A stretch of DNA of 64,000 nt from Rhodoligotrophos appendicifer (GCF_007474605.1 NZ_VHKL01000005.1:124001-188000); one strand, 5' to 3'. Counted from the first letter of the stretch, positions 16,883 through 25,389 are shown. Translations and numbers: made by a program. Notes: generated by a model not told the origin, from the sequence alone.

Positions 16883-17661
16883 TTTGTGCCTCCGAAGCGA
16901 TAGAAGCGCGACACCATGAGCAGGAGCAACATCGACACGATGATGATGATCGTCGAGATCGCATTGATCTCGGGCGTGAAGCCCTTGCGGATGGACGCGT
17001 AGATTTCGACCGGCAGCGTGGTGACGCCCGGTGGTGACAGGAAATAGGAGGTGACGAACTGATCGAAGGAGATGCCGAAGGCAAACAGCGCCGCCGCCGC
17101 CACGCCCGGCGCGATGACGGGAAGGGTGACGCGGAAGAAGGTTTGCCAAGCGCTGGCGCCCAGGGTGGAGGCGGCCTCTTCGAGCTCCGAGCCGAAGCTC
17201 TGCAACCGTGCCCCGATGACGACGATCACATAAGGCAGCGCCAGCGCCACATGGGCCAGCAGCATGGCATGCAGGCCGCGGCCGATGCCGGTGTAATAGA
17301 AGCAGATGAGCATGGCGGTGGCGAGGATCAGCCACGGCACGGCCATGGGCGGGAACAGCAGCAATTGCAGCACCACATGCCCGCGCACCTTGTAGCGGGA
17401 GAAGGCGATCGCCGCCATGGTCCCGATGACGGTCGCCACGATCGTCGTCGAGGCAGCCAGAAGCAGGCTGTTCCGGCCCGCCCGCCAGAGGATCTCGTTG
17501 CCGCTGAGCTGCTGATACCAGACAAGGCTGAAGCGGAACGGCAACTGGTAGTTGGGTGACTCGTTGAAGCCCATGGCCATCATCACCAGGATCGGCAGGT
17601 AGATGAAGACCAGCAGCGCAGCCAGATAGCCATAGGCGAGGAAGCGTTTGGGGGATCGCAT
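16879..17661 (-). CDS. potC: Polyamine-type ABC transporter permease, PotC type
   Basis: 260-residue inner-membrane permease with six predicted helices, beginning RFLAYGYLAALLVFIYLPI. The EAA loop is EEAASTLGASAWQTFFRVTLPVIAPG (about residues 165-190), which couples to the ATPase; the PotC-type ending PVEIYASIRKGFTPEINA is also present. Its stop overlaps the potA start by four bases, and its start lies 5 bases after potB. With potB it should form the membrane channel for the substrate delivered by the potD-like protein. Confidence 0.93.
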   Translation of the reverse strand: MRSPKRFLAYGYLAALLVFIYLPILVMMAMGFNESPNYQLPFRFSLVWYQQLSGNEILWRAGRNSLLLAASTTIVATVIGTMAAIAFSRYKVRGHVVLQLLLFPPMAVPWLILATAMLICFYYTGIGRGLHAMLLAHVALALPYVIVVIGARLQSFGSELEEAASTLGASAWQTFFRVTLPVIAPGVAAAALFAFGISFDQFVTSYFLSPPGVTTLPVEIYASIRKGFTPEINAISTIIIIVSMLLLLMVSRFYRFGGTN

Positions 17662-17666
17662 GAGGG

Positions 17667-18527
17667 TCAGGCCAGCTTGAGCCGGTTCCGCAGAAGCGGA
17701 TAGGCGGCGGCGAAGATGAGCATCACGATGGCCAGCAGGGTGAAGGACAACGCCGCCCCGAGCGGCCAGTTGAAGACCTCGGTGAACTGGTCCTCGATCA
17801 CCGTTCCGAGCATGATGCTCTGCGTCCCCCCCAGGATCCGGGGTTCCATGAAGGCGCCCACCGTGGGAACGAAGATCAGGATCACGCCCACCACCAGCCC
17901 CGGCAGGCTGAGCGGCAGGATGATGCGCCGGAAAATCGTGAAGTTGGACGCTCCTAGGCTGCGGGCCGCCTCGATCAGTGCCCCGTCGATCGCCTGCAGG
18001 GAGATGTAGCAGGTGAGGATCATATAGGGCACGAAGGAGTGCACGAGCCCGACGACGATTGCCGGATAGGAATAGAGGATGCCCAGGGACGGGGCCCAGG
18101 GGAAGATCGCATGCAGCGCCTGGTCGATCACCCCATCGGTGCGCAGCACCATGGTCCAGGCGAAGATGCGGATGAGTGCATTGCTCCAGAACGGCAGCAC
18201 CACCAGGAGCAGGATCGCCTCACGCCACCGCCCCTCGACGCTGCGCGCCAGAATGAGCGCGGCAGGATAGCCGATGAGCACGCAGAACACCGTCACATGC
18301 ACGCCCAGCATGATCGATCGCCAGGTCAGGAACCGGTAGAAGTCGCGTTCGAAGAAGAGTGCGTATTGCTTCAGCGTCAGAGCGGGTTCGGCCGCCCCGA
18401 ACGGCATCCGCGACAGGAAGCTGAAATAGAACATCATCATCAACGGCAGCAGCACGGTGATGGTCAGCCACAGATAGGAGGGAGCGGTCAGCCCATAGCC
18501 GACCCATGCGCGCTTCAATCGTGCCAA
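17667..18527 (-). CDS. potB: Polyamine-type ABC transporter permease, PotB type
   Basis: 286-residue permease. The first helix (about residues 14-36) is followed by a periplasmic region and five further helices, and the EAA loop is EAARSLGASNFTIFRRIILPLSLPG. The region MLGTVIEDQFTEVFNWPLGAALS is characteristic of PotB/PotH. A TTG start is used, with AGGA about 9 bases upstream. The gene follows the ADP-ribosylglycohydrolase gene by about 30 bases, so it is likely on the same transcript. Confidence 0.92.
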   Translation of the reverse strand: MARLKRAWVGYGLTAPSYLWLTITVLLPLMMMFYFSFLSRMPFGAAEPALTLKQYALFFERDFYRFLTWRSIMLGVHVTVFCVLIGYPAALILARSVEGRWREAILLLVVLPFWSNALIRIFAWTMVLRTDGVIDQALHAIFPWAPSLGILYSYPAIVVGLVHSFVPYMILTCYISLQAIDGALIEAARSLGASNFTIFRRIILPLSLPGLVVGVILIFVPTVGAFMEPRILGGTQSIMLGTVIEDQFTEVFNWPLGAALSFTLLAIVMLIFAAAYPLLRNRLKLA

Positions 18528-18557
18528 TGCTTGCGATCCTGCAACCGTCTGGTTCTC

Positions 18558-19607
18558 CTAAAGGCTGTTGGACAGCGCCCGCCGCTCGGCATCAGCCTTT
18601 GCGCGGCGCGCCTCGACCAGCGCCCGCGCCAGCCTCTCCTGATGCTCCAGGCAGGGCACCGAAAGCAGTCGCAGCTTCATCTCCGAAGCTTCGTCGAGGC
18701 CCCACACCGCGCCGCAGATCCCACCGACCATGCAGCCGATCGTATCGGCGTCGCGACCGAAATTGGCTGCCAGCATCACCGCCTGCCAGGGATCGCCCTT
18801 CGCCAGCCAGGCAAGCGCCAGCGTCGCCGGGATGGTCTCGCGGCTGTCGCACATGATGGGCCTGCGGAAACGCTGATGATACCCCGCTCGAAAGGCCTTG
18901 AAGTCTTTCGAATCCTGCGCCAGCGCCAGGGCATCCGTGATCAGCGTGCGCATCTCGGCGCCGCTCCAGGGCCGGATCTGGTCGAGGGCGGCAGCGATGG
19001 CACTGTCGATCGTGGCCCCGGGGCTGAGGGCTGCCGCAATGGCAGAGGCGACGGCGGCGGCCCCGTCCTGGCAAAAGGCGACATCGGTCACATGGATGAG
19101 GCTGGCGAGTTCCATCGCCTGGGCGGCCGCGGCGCGCGGATGGCCTGAATTCACGATGCCCACGGGCGCGATCGACATGGCCGAGGTCGAGCTCGGCATG
19201 GTGCCGACCGCGATCAGCCGTGGCGGGTAGTCACGGCGCAGCTTGTCGGTCGCATGCAGGATCGAGGAGAAGAACTTGTCCGCCTTCTCCCCGAAGATGA
19301 CGCTGGCCTGACGTTTCCATTCGCGCGCCCAGTCATCCGCCGTCGCATAGCCACCGGTGGAAATGACCGCGGTGGCGAGCAGGTCCCGCATGAGCGTGTC
19401 GTCAGTTCCATCGCCGGTGAAACTCGAAACCCACTCGTCGCGCGCCTCGACCGCGTCAAGCTCGAGAAACTCAGTGGCCGTGCCCATGGCGTCCCCGATG
19501 ACGCCGAAGCCGAGGCAGGCGAGCGCATGCCGCTCGAGCGCGGGAAGCTTCAGGAGGGGGGAGGGGGCATCTAGGATATCGGCGGCCATGGCGTCCGGGA
19601 CTTCCAT
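18558..19607 (-). CDS. ADP-ribosylglycohydrolase family protein
   Basis: 349 residues of the ADP-ribosylglycohydrolase (DraG/ARH) fold, which hydrolyses N- or O-glycosidic bonds to ADP-ribose or related pentosides using two metal ions. The metal-binding motifs are visible: GVIGDAMG (about residue 35), GDGTDDTL (about 65) and the C-terminal ANFGRDADTIGCMVGGICGA (about 285-305). It lies inside the transporter operon between the substrate-binding protein gene and the permeases, which suggests its substrate is the imported compound or a derivative and not a modified protein. No dinitrogenase-reductase gene is in the window. The family call is firm, the substrate is not. Confidence 0.88.
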   Translation of the reverse strand: MEVPDAMAADILDAPSPLLKLPALERHALACLGFGVIGDAMGTATEFLELDAVEARDEWVSSFTGDGTDDTLMRDLLATAVISTGGYATADDWAREWKRQASVIFGEKADKFFSSILHATDKLRRDYPPRLIAVGTMPSSTSAMSIAPVGIVNSGHPRAAAAQAMELASLIHVTDVAFCQDGAAAVASAIAAALSPGATIDSAIAAALDQIRPWSGAEMRTLITDALALAQDSKDFKAFRAGYHQRFRRPIMCDSRETIPATLALAWLAKGDPWQAVMLAANFGRDADTIGCMVGGICGAVWGLDEASEMKLRLLSVPCLEHQERLARALVEARRAKADAERRALSNSL

Positions 19608-19654
19608 TCTTCAATAGGCTGGAGCGGCGGGCTCGGCTGTTTGCGCGCCGATGC

Positions 19655-19766
19655 CGGCCATCCCGTGTGGCGCCTTCGTCATGCTTGGGCTTGACCGGCC
19701 CATGAAGAGCGAAGGCGGGAATGCATTCCCTTGCGGCTGCTGCATCCTCGGGGCGGACCGCCCCGA
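19655..19766. repeat. Intergenic element with palindrome and GC hairpin between potD and the ADP-ribosylglycohydrolase gene
   Basis: The 181-base gap holds a 14-base perfect palindrome, GGGAATGCATTCCC at 19717-19730, and a hairpin with an eight-base perfect stem, TCGGGGCG/CGCCCCGA at 19748-19766 with a 3-base loop. The stretch around 19676-19706 (CGTCATGCTTGGGCTTGACC) resembles the dispersed CGTCATGGCCGGGCTTG-type intergenic repeats common in alphaproteobacteria. There is no T-run, so it is not a simple terminator; hairpins here often stabilise the binding-protein mRNA or attenuate downstream genes. Confidence 0.5.
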
Positions 19767-19788
19767 AGCTGCAGATCAGCTGGCGCGC

Positions 19789-20877
19789 CTATTGAGCGAA
19801 ATAGGCTTTCGTTTCCTGCCACAGGTCGAGATAGTCCTGCCGCTGTTCGTCCGAGATCGGACCTTTGAAGTTGATCCGCTTCAAATTCTCCGGTGTCGAC
19901 AGCACCTGGCGCGTCAGCGAACTCGCCGGCAACCCCTCGAGCGCTTTCGCATTGGCAGAGACAGGCGCACCGCCGGCCTTCACCCAGCCGGCATAGAATT
20001 CCGGGCTGATCAGATAGTTGATGAAGGCGTACGCACCTTTCTCGTTGGGTGCATCCTTGGGCACTACCAGGCCGTCGCGGAAGCCGATCGCACCCTCCTT
20101 GGCCACGATGTAGCTGACGGGCAGCTTGTCTTCGATCACGGCCTTCTCGGCGCTGCTCGTCCAGAAGATGGACAGATCGCATTCCTTGGCGGCCACGAGT
20201 TTGCGCCACTCGTCTTCCGACTTCCAGAACGACTTGATTTGGGCCTTCAGCGCCCGCAGCTTTTCGCGGATCGCATCCATGTCCGAGGGCTTGTCCGGGT
20301 TCTGTCCCAGGGCCAGCGCGGTGAAGCGCACGGAATCCTCAGGATCGTCACGCCAGCAGACGCGTCCGGCATGCTTCGGATCCCAGAGCACTTCCAGCGA
20401 CGTTGGCGGCGTCGTGAAGACGGTGGTGTCATAGGTCACCGACGTGCCGCCCCAGATCCAGGCGACGCCATAGACTTTGCCGTCGATATTCAGGGCCGGT
20501 GCATCGCGCATGTCCGGATAGAGGTCGGCAAAGTTCGAGAGTTTGCTGGTGTCGATCGGCTCGATCAGCCCCTCTTCCACCGCTTTGCCGACGAAGGCCG
20601 CATTCAGCACCACCACGTCGTAATAGCCTGGATTTGTCTGCAGCTTTGAAAACACTTCCGGGTAGGAGGTGATGTAGTCGTGCACGACTTTGGTGCCCGT
20701 CTGCTTCTCGAAGGCCTCCAATGCGAAAGCCTCGTCCGTCCCCCAGCCCTTCCAGTTCAGCACATGGATTTCATCCGCCTGCACCGCGACGCTGCCGCTG
20801 AGCCCCGTAAGGCCCAGCACGGCGAGCCCTAGGGCCATGCCTGCTAGACGTGATTGACAGTCCCTCCACCTCACCAT
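19789..20877 (-). CDS. potD: Polyamine-type ABC transporter substrate-binding protein
   Basis: 362 residues. A signal peptide is visible: positive start (MVRWRDCQSR), hydrophobic core AGMALGLAVLGLTGLSG and a probable cleavage after VQA near residue 34. The mature protein starts DEIHVLNWKGWGTDEAFALEAFEKQTG, which is typical of PotD/PotF extracellular binding proteins. The strong AAGGAG ribosome-binding site 8 bases before the ATG fits an abundant binding protein. It is the first gene of the operon, followed by an intergenic hairpin, the ADP-ribosylglycohydrolase gene and potB, potC, potA. Binding-pocket residues do not let me decide between putrescine, spermidine and another ligand. Confidence 0.9.
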   Translation of the reverse strand: MVRWRDCQSRLAGMALGLAVLGLTGLSGSVAVQADEIHVLNWKGWGTDEAFALEAFEKQTGTKVVHDYITSYPEVFSKLQTNPGYYDVVVLNAAFVGKAVEEGLIEPIDTSKLSNFADLYPDMRDAPALNIDGKVYGVAWIWGGTSVTYDTTVFTTPPTSLEVLWDPKHAGRVCWRDDPEDSVRFTALALGQNPDKPSDMDAIREKLRALKAQIKSFWKSEDEWRKLVAAKECDLSIFWTSSAEKAVIEDKLPVSYIVAKEGAIGFRDGLVVPKDAPNEKGAYAFINYLISPEFYAGWVKAGGAPVSANAKALEGLPASSLTRQVLSTPENLKRINFKGPISDEQRQDYLDLWQETKAYFAQ

Positions 20878-20975
20878 CGACCCTGCTCCTTGTTCTCAGC
20901 CTGCTAAGGTTCGATGCGCGCGCGCCGCAGTCAATCCATTATTCGAATCTGATGATCACCGGCCCGCGCGCCCTT

Positions 20976-21015
20976 TGTCAGCGCTTACATTATGGCGACC
21001 CTGATCGCCCGTCAA
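20976..21015 (-). promoter_or_regulatory. Promoter of the potD operon with overlapping LacI-type operator
   Basis: On the minus strand a -35 TTGACG (21015-21010) and a -10 CATAAT (20994-20989) are separated by 15 bases. The next 14 bases downstream, read on the plus strand as TGTCAGCGCTTACA (20976-20989), form a palindrome with one mismatch and match the LacI/GalR-type consensus with a CG centre at 13 of 14 informative or free positions. An operator over the start of transcription implies repression. The spacer is shorter than the usual 17 bases. Confidence 0.55.
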
Positions 21016-21250
21016 TCCGTTTGCGCGCTCCGCGGCGAATGCCGCTCTGAATGTTTCAAGTCACTGTATTAGAAGGATTTAATGGCCCTTATCGCTGTGG
21101 GGGACCCTGAATCTCCTCTGGAGAAGCGCTTTCTTCGCTGGCTTGACAGAAACGCCGTCGCGACGGAATGTGAGACTCAGAATTGCCTGTCTCACAAGGG
21201 CAGTGGCGCGGGATCGGCAGAACACCTGGATATCGGCAAAGGCTTCACAC

Positions 21251-22408
21251 GTGACGAAAATTGAGAGTGTAAACGCTTGCACGGTGCGCGTGCCCTTGAA
21301 TGTGCCCACCGCCTTCTCGACTCGGCGCGTTCTGGCGCGCGATTACGCCCTGGTGCGCGTGCGGGGCGATGACGGGGTCGAGGGCATCGGCTTCTGCTAT
21401 GGCGGCAACAATGCCGGAGGGCTTGTCACCAAGGCGGTCCTGGACCTCTTCGCACCGCTCTTGGTGGGCCAGGATGCCCATGCTGTGGAGCGCCATTGGG
21501 AGGTGATGTATCGCGAGGGTCTGCTGCAGGGTCGTGCGGGTGCCGTGATGCGGGCCCTGTCCATTCTCGACATCGCCATGTGGGACCGCAATGCGCGGGC
21601 TGCGAACCTGCCGCTCTACAAGTTTCTGGGCGCCCATCGGACGGAGACGGTGCCGGCCTATGCGAGCGGCGGCTATTACCTCGAAGGCAAGACCCCGGCC
21701 ATGCTGGGCGAAGAGATGGCGCGCTACGTGGCCATGGGCTTCAAGGCTGTGAAGATGAAGGTCGGCGGCCATGGTGAGCAGCTCGAGGAAGACCGCATCC
21801 GCGCCGCCCGCGAGGCGATCGGCCCCGATGTGCTGCTCACCCTCGATGCCAACAATGCCTGGAACGACCTGCCGACGGCCTTGCGCTTCGTGCGCCGTTA
21901 CGAGCCCTATGATCCCTATTGGGTCGAGGAGCCCTTCAGCCCGGACGATATCGACAATCACGCCCGTCTCGCGGCCGCCACCTCCATCAATGTGGCGACC
22001 GGTGAGATCGAGGTCGGCCGCTGGCGCTTCAAGCATCTGCTCGAATCGGGCGGGGCCGCGATCCTGCAGACGGATGCAGCGGTCTGTGGCGGCATCAGCG
22101 AATGGCGGCGCATCGCGGCGACGGCGGCCTCCTTCGGCGTCAACATGTGTCCGCACTGGTTCCATGACCTGCACATCCATCTGGTCGCCTCCGTGCCTAA
22201 TGGCGAAATGGTGGAGTTCTTCCCCGACAGCGAGGTGTTAAACTTCCGGCGCCTGGTCGACACGCAGCTCGAGATCCAGAATGGCGAGCTCGTTCTGCCG
22301 CAGACCCCGGGAATGGGCTTCGACTTCGATGAGGAGGTCGTCTCCTCCTTTGCCATGGATCCTTGGCAGCGCGTCGGTCTCGGCAACAGCTTCAAGGCGG
22401 GCGCATGA
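21251..22408 (+). CDS. Mandelate racemase/muconate lactonizing enzyme family protein (probable acid-sugar dehydratase)
   Basis: 385 residues, enolase superfamily, mandelate-racemase-type subgroup. The catalytic KxK is at K168 and K170 (VKMKVGG); metal ligands are D199 (LDANNAW), E226 (VEEP) and E252 (TGEIE); the His-Asp pair is D275 (LQTDAAVCGG) and H302 (CPHW). Enzymes with this set abstract the proton beside a carboxylate; most bacterial ones dehydrate aldonic acids to 2-keto-3-deoxy acids. I chose the GTG at 21251, preceded by AAAGG, since upstream residues do not look like the family N-terminus. It heads a tight run with a LacI regulator, a DapA-like lyase, an SMP-30 lactonase and a nucleoside hydrolase. 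Confidence 0.87.
   Translation: MTKIESVNACTVRVPLNVPTAFSTRRVLARDYALVRVRGDDGVEGIGFCYGGNNAGGLVTKAVLDLFAPLLVGQDAHAVERHWEVMYREGLLQGRAGAVMRALSILDIAMWDRNARAANLPLYKFLGAHRTETVPAYASGGYYLEGKTPAMLGEEMARYVAMGFKAVKMKVGGHGEQLEEDRIRAAREAIGPDVLLTLDANNAWNDLPTALRFVRRYEPYDPYWVEEPFSPDDIDNHARLAAATSINVATGEIEVGRWRFKHLLESGGAAILQTDAAVCGGISEWRRIAATAASFGVNMCPHWFHDLHIHLVASVPNGEMVEFFPDSEVLNFRRLVDTQLEIQNGELVLPQTPGMGFDFDEEVVSSFAMDPWQRVGLGNSFKAGA
21268..21281. promoter_or_regulatory. LacI-type operator inside the start of the dehydratase gene
   Basis: TGTAAACGCTTGCA matches the LacI/GalR half-site pattern TGNAANCGNTTNCA at every fixed position. It covers codons 6-11 of the gene starting at 21251, whose operon includes a LacI-family regulator gene. 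A related site overlies the divergent potD promoter about 290 bases away. Position downstream of the start codon would fit roadblock repression or looping between the two sites. Confidence 0.6.
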
Positions 22409-22427
22409 TCCTGGTGCCTCGGCTCGC

Positions 22428-23546
22428 ATGAACCCCGGTCCCCCGCTGCGCGACCGCAAGCGTGCCCAGCGCCGCACCTCGGATCGGGTGCGCGTCGAGG
22501 ATGTCGCCATGGCTGCGGGCGTCTCGGGCGCGACCGTCTCCCGGGCCCTCAATCGACCGACAACCGTGAGCCCCGCGATCAGGCGCAAGGTCGAGGATGC
22601 GGTGGCAAGTCTCGGTTATGTTCCCAATGGTGCGGCGCGGGCCCTGGCATCCCAGAAGACCCGAGTCATTGGCGCGATCGTCCCGACCCTGGAGAACATG
22701 AATTTCGCCATCAGCGTCGAGGCGGCGCAGACGCGGCTGGTCGGGGCGGGCTATAATTTTCTCGTGGCCAGCACCGGCTACAACCCGGCCCGCGAGATGG
22801 ACCACATCCAGGCCTTCCTGGCCCATGGCGTGGATGGCATCATCCTGGTCGGCGCCCAGCGCGACGCCGAAGTCGTGGAATTTCTGCGGCAGCGCCGCGT
22901 GCCCTATGTGGTGACCTGGACCATGACCGCCGATGGCACCCCCTGCGTCGGTTTCGACAATGCCGAGGCTGCCCGCCGGCTCACCAGCCATCTCCTCGAC
23001 CTCGGTCATCGCCAGATCGGCGTCGTCGCCGGCCTCACCCGCAACAATGACCGTGCCGCGGGACGGCTCGAGGGGATTCATCGCGCGCTGGAGCAGCGTG
23101 GGCTCGCTTTGCCGCGCGAATTGCTGATCGAGCGGCCCTACAAGATCGCCGAGGGCCAGCTCGCCTTGCGCGCCTTGATGGCGGGCACGCCGCGCCCCAC
23201 GGCCATCATCTGCGGCAACGACCAGCTGGCGTTTGGTGCGCTGATCGAGTGCGGGCGCCAGGGCATCGATGTTCCGGGCGACGTTTCGATCGCCGGCTTC
23301 GATGATCTGGAATTTGCCGGCCAGATCGTGCCTGCCTTGACCACCGTCCACGTTCCGGCAGAGGAAATCGGCTTGCGGGCCGCCGATTATCTCCTCGCCC
23401 ATATTGACGGTGAGCCTGCCGCCGCCGTAACCGAAGTAACCGTAAGCCTGATTATCCGGGCGAGCAGCGCCCCGCCCCGTGCGGTCGATGCTGTCCTTCC
23501 CGGTCCCGCCACTCCATACGCGAAGGCAAGTGCAGCAGCATCATGA
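22428..23546 (+). CDS. LacI-family transcriptional regulator
   Basis: 372 residues. The N-terminal helix-turn-helix is VRVEDVAMAAGVSGATVSRALN (about residues 22-43) with the hinge region AIRRKVEDAVASLGYVPNGAARALA, standard for LacI/GalR proteins. The rest is a periplasmic-binding-protein-like effector domain, with the typical VIGAIVPTLENMNFA opening and the PTAIICGNDQLAFGALIECGRQGIDVPGDVSIAGFDD block. The ATG at 22428 gives a normal short lead before the helix-turn-helix. Its stop overlaps the next start by four bases (ATGA). Likely targets are the operators at 20976-20989 and 21268-21281, so it would control both the transporter and this catabolic operon; the effector is unknown. Confidence 0.92.
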   Translation: MNPGPPLRDRKRAQRRTSDRVRVEDVAMAAGVSGATVSRALNRPTTVSPAIRRKVEDAVASLGYVPNGAARALASQKTRVIGAIVPTLENMNFAISVEAAQTRLVGAGYNFLVASTGYNPAREMDHIQAFLAHGVDGIILVGAQRDAEVVEFLRQRRVPYVVTWTMTADGTPCVGFDNAEAARRLTSHLLDLGHRQIGVVAGLTRNNDRAAGRLEGIHRALEQRGLALPRELLIERPYKIAEGQLALRALMAGTPRPTAIICGNDQLAFGALIECGRQGIDVPGDVSIAGFDDLEFAGQIVPALTTVHVPAEEIGLRAADYLLAHIDGEPAAAVTEVTVSLIIRASSAPPRAVDAVLPGPATPYAKASAAAS

Positions 23547-24460
23547 GCAATTCATCCCGCATCCAGGGCGTCCTGTCCCCCGTCGTCACCCCTTTCAAGA
23601 GCGACCTTTCCCCTGATCTTGGTCGTTTCGTCGCCCATTGTCGGTGGCTGCTGTCGCAAGGCTGCGGACTGGCGGTCTTTGGAACCAACAGTGAGGCGAA
23701 TTCCCAGTCCGTCGAGGAGCGCATGGGGCTGTTGGAGGCCATCGTCTCCGCCGGCCTCGATCCGGCACGGATGATGCCGGGCACCGGCTGCTGTGCCCTG
23801 ACCGACACGGTCAAGCTGTCGGCCCATGCGGCGAAGCTGGGCTGCGCCGGCGTCCTCATGCTGCCGCCTTTCTACTACAAGGGGGTCAGTGATGATGGGC
23901 TCTTCGCCTATTTCTCCGAGGTGGTTGAGCGGGTCGGTGATCCGAAGCTCAAGGTCTATCTCTATCACATTCCTCCGGTCGCCCAGGTCGGCATCTCCCT
24001 CGGCCTCATCGAGCGCTTGCTGAAGTCCTATCCAGACACGGTGGTCGGCATCAAGGACAGCTCCGGCGACTGGTCGAACACCCAAGCCATGCTCGAGGCC
24101 TTCCCGGGCTTCGACGTCTTTCCCGGCAGCGAGGCCTTCCTCTTGGCCGGGATGCGCGGGGGCGCCGTCGGCTGCATCAGTGCCACGGCGAATGTCAATC
24201 CGGCCGCCATCGTTGATCTGCATCGCAACTGGCAGGCCGCTGACGCCGATGCCCGTCAGGAGGCGCTGACCAAGACGCGCATGACGGTCCAGGCCTATCC
24301 CATGATCCCGGCCTTGAAGGCGATCGTCGGAGAATATTCGGGTGACGCCGAGTGGGGCACCGTGCGGCCGCCATTGGTGGCGCTCACGGGTGAACAACGC
24401 CGCACGCTCAAAACGGAGCTTGACGCACTCGGCTTCACCATGCCGGGCTTGAGCGGCTGA
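23543..24460 (+). CDS. Dihydrodipicolinate synthase family lyase/aldolase
   Basis: 305 residues, DapA/NanA superfamily. The Schiff-base Lys is K171 (GIKDSSGD) and the catalytic Tyr is Y141 (YLYHIPP). The usual GTTGE substrate motif is replaced by GTNSE at about 47-51. Members of the family besides true DapA include N-acetylneuraminate lyase, 2-keto-3-deoxy-gluconate aldolase and 2-keto-3-deoxy-arabonate/xylonate dehydratase. The dehydratase and lactonase neighbours suggest it acts on a 2-keto-3-deoxy sugar acid and not in lysine synthesis; this is inference. The gene overlaps both neighbours (ATGA upstream, TGATG downstream), so it is translationally coupled. Confidence 0.85.
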   Translation: MSNSSRIQGVLSPVVTPFKSDLSPDLGRFVAHCRWLLSQGCGLAVFGTNSEANSQSVEERMGLLEAIVSAGLDPARMMPGTGCCALTDTVKLSAHAAKLGCAGVLMLPPFYYKGVSDDGLFAYFSEVVERVGDPKLKVYLYHIPPVAQVGISLGLIERLLKSYPDTVVGIKDSSGDWSNTQAMLEAFPGFDVFPGSEAFLLAGMRGGAVGCISATANVNPAAIVDLHRNWQAADADARQEALTKTRMTVQAYPMIPALKAIVGEYSGDAEWGTVRPPLVALTGEQRRTLKTELDALGFTMPGLSG

Positions 24461-25389
24461 TGTTTGCAGCGCCCCCCGACATCGCGACGACGGTTTATGC
24501 GCGCATCCCCGATCGCTATCGCGTCAGGGGGCGAGCCTCCGCCTGGGTGGCGGCTCAGCGCGGCGCTGCGCTGGTCACGGAGTGCTTTCTGGAAGGCCCG
24601 GCTTTCGATCGCGCGGGAAATCTCTATGTCGTCGACGTGCCTTGGGGGCGGGTGTTTCGGATTTCACCAGAGGGCTCGGTCGACCTCGTCGCCGAGTATG
24701 ACGGCGAGCCCAATGGGCTGAAGATCCATCGTGACGGGCGCATCTTCCTTGCCGACTTCCGGCACGGGATCATGCAGCTTGATCCGGCGACCGGTGCGGT
24801 GACGCCGGTCGTGGAACGGATTGGCGTCGAGCGCTTCAAAGGGGTGAACGACATCACCTTCGCTGCCAATGGGGATCTCTATTTCACCGACCAGGGTCAT
24901 ACCGGGCTGCACGATCCCTCGGGTCGACTGTTCCGCATCACGGCGGCGGGAAATGTGGAGCGGGTCCTGGCCGGCATCCCGAGTCCCAATGGTCTGGTCT
25001 TTGCACCGGATGAAACCATGCTCTACCTGGCGGTGACCCGAGACAACGCGGTGTGGCGTGTGCCGCTCTTGCCCTCTGGCGACCCCTACAAGGTCGGCGC
25101 CTTCATCCGTCTCTCCGGCGGGACGGGTCCCGACGGTCTTGCGGTCGATGAGCAGGGCGGCTTGGCGGTCGCCCATATCGGTCTGGGCTGCGTTTGGCTG
25201 TTCGACCCCTTCGGCGAGCCGGTGGCACGGGTGAGATCCTGTGCGGGCAGGGCCGTGACCAATGTCGCGTTTGGGGGGGCGGATCGGCGAAAGCTGTTCA
25301 TGACGGAAGCCGACAGCGGGCAGGTCCTGGTGGCGGACGTCCCCGTTCCCGGCCGTCCGATGTTCTCTCATGCCGAGGCGGCAGTGTGA
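24460..25389 (+). CDS. SMP-30/gluconolactonase family protein
   Basis: 309 residues, six-bladed beta-propeller of the SMP-30/gluconolactonase/LRE family, which hydrolyse sugar lactones with a divalent metal. Conserved features are the metal-binding Glu E45 (ECFLEGPAFD), FKGVNDITF with Asn at about 130, NGDLYFTDQ, and GPDGLAVDEQGGLAVA with the second Asp. It overlaps the DapA-like gene by one base (TGATG) and the nucleoside hydrolase by one base. Together with the dehydratase and lyase it suggests lactone to aldonate to 2-keto-3-deoxy-aldonate conversion. No aldose dehydrogenase that would make the lactone is in the window. Confidence 0.86.
   Translation: MFAAPPDIATTVYARIPDRYRVRGRASAWVAAQRGAALVTECFLEGPAFDRAGNLYVVDVPWGRVFRISPEGSVDLVAEYDGEPNGLKIHRDGRIFLADFRHGIMQLDPATGAVTPVVERIGVERFKGVNDITFAANGDLYFTDQGHTGLHDPSGRLFRITAAGNVERVLAGIPSPNGLVFAPDETMLYLAVTRDNAVWRVPLLPSGDPYKVGAFIRLSGGTGPDGLAVDEQGGLAVAHIGLGCVWLFDPFGEPVARVRSCAGRAVTNVAFGGADRRKLFMTEADSGQVLVADVPVPGRPMFSHAEAAV

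Noticed and set aside
16883-17335. N-terminal extension of the potA reading frame
   Set aside because: It lies within the permease gene in another frame and lacks similarity to ATPases. The TTG at 16882 overlaps the permease stop and gives the usual start.
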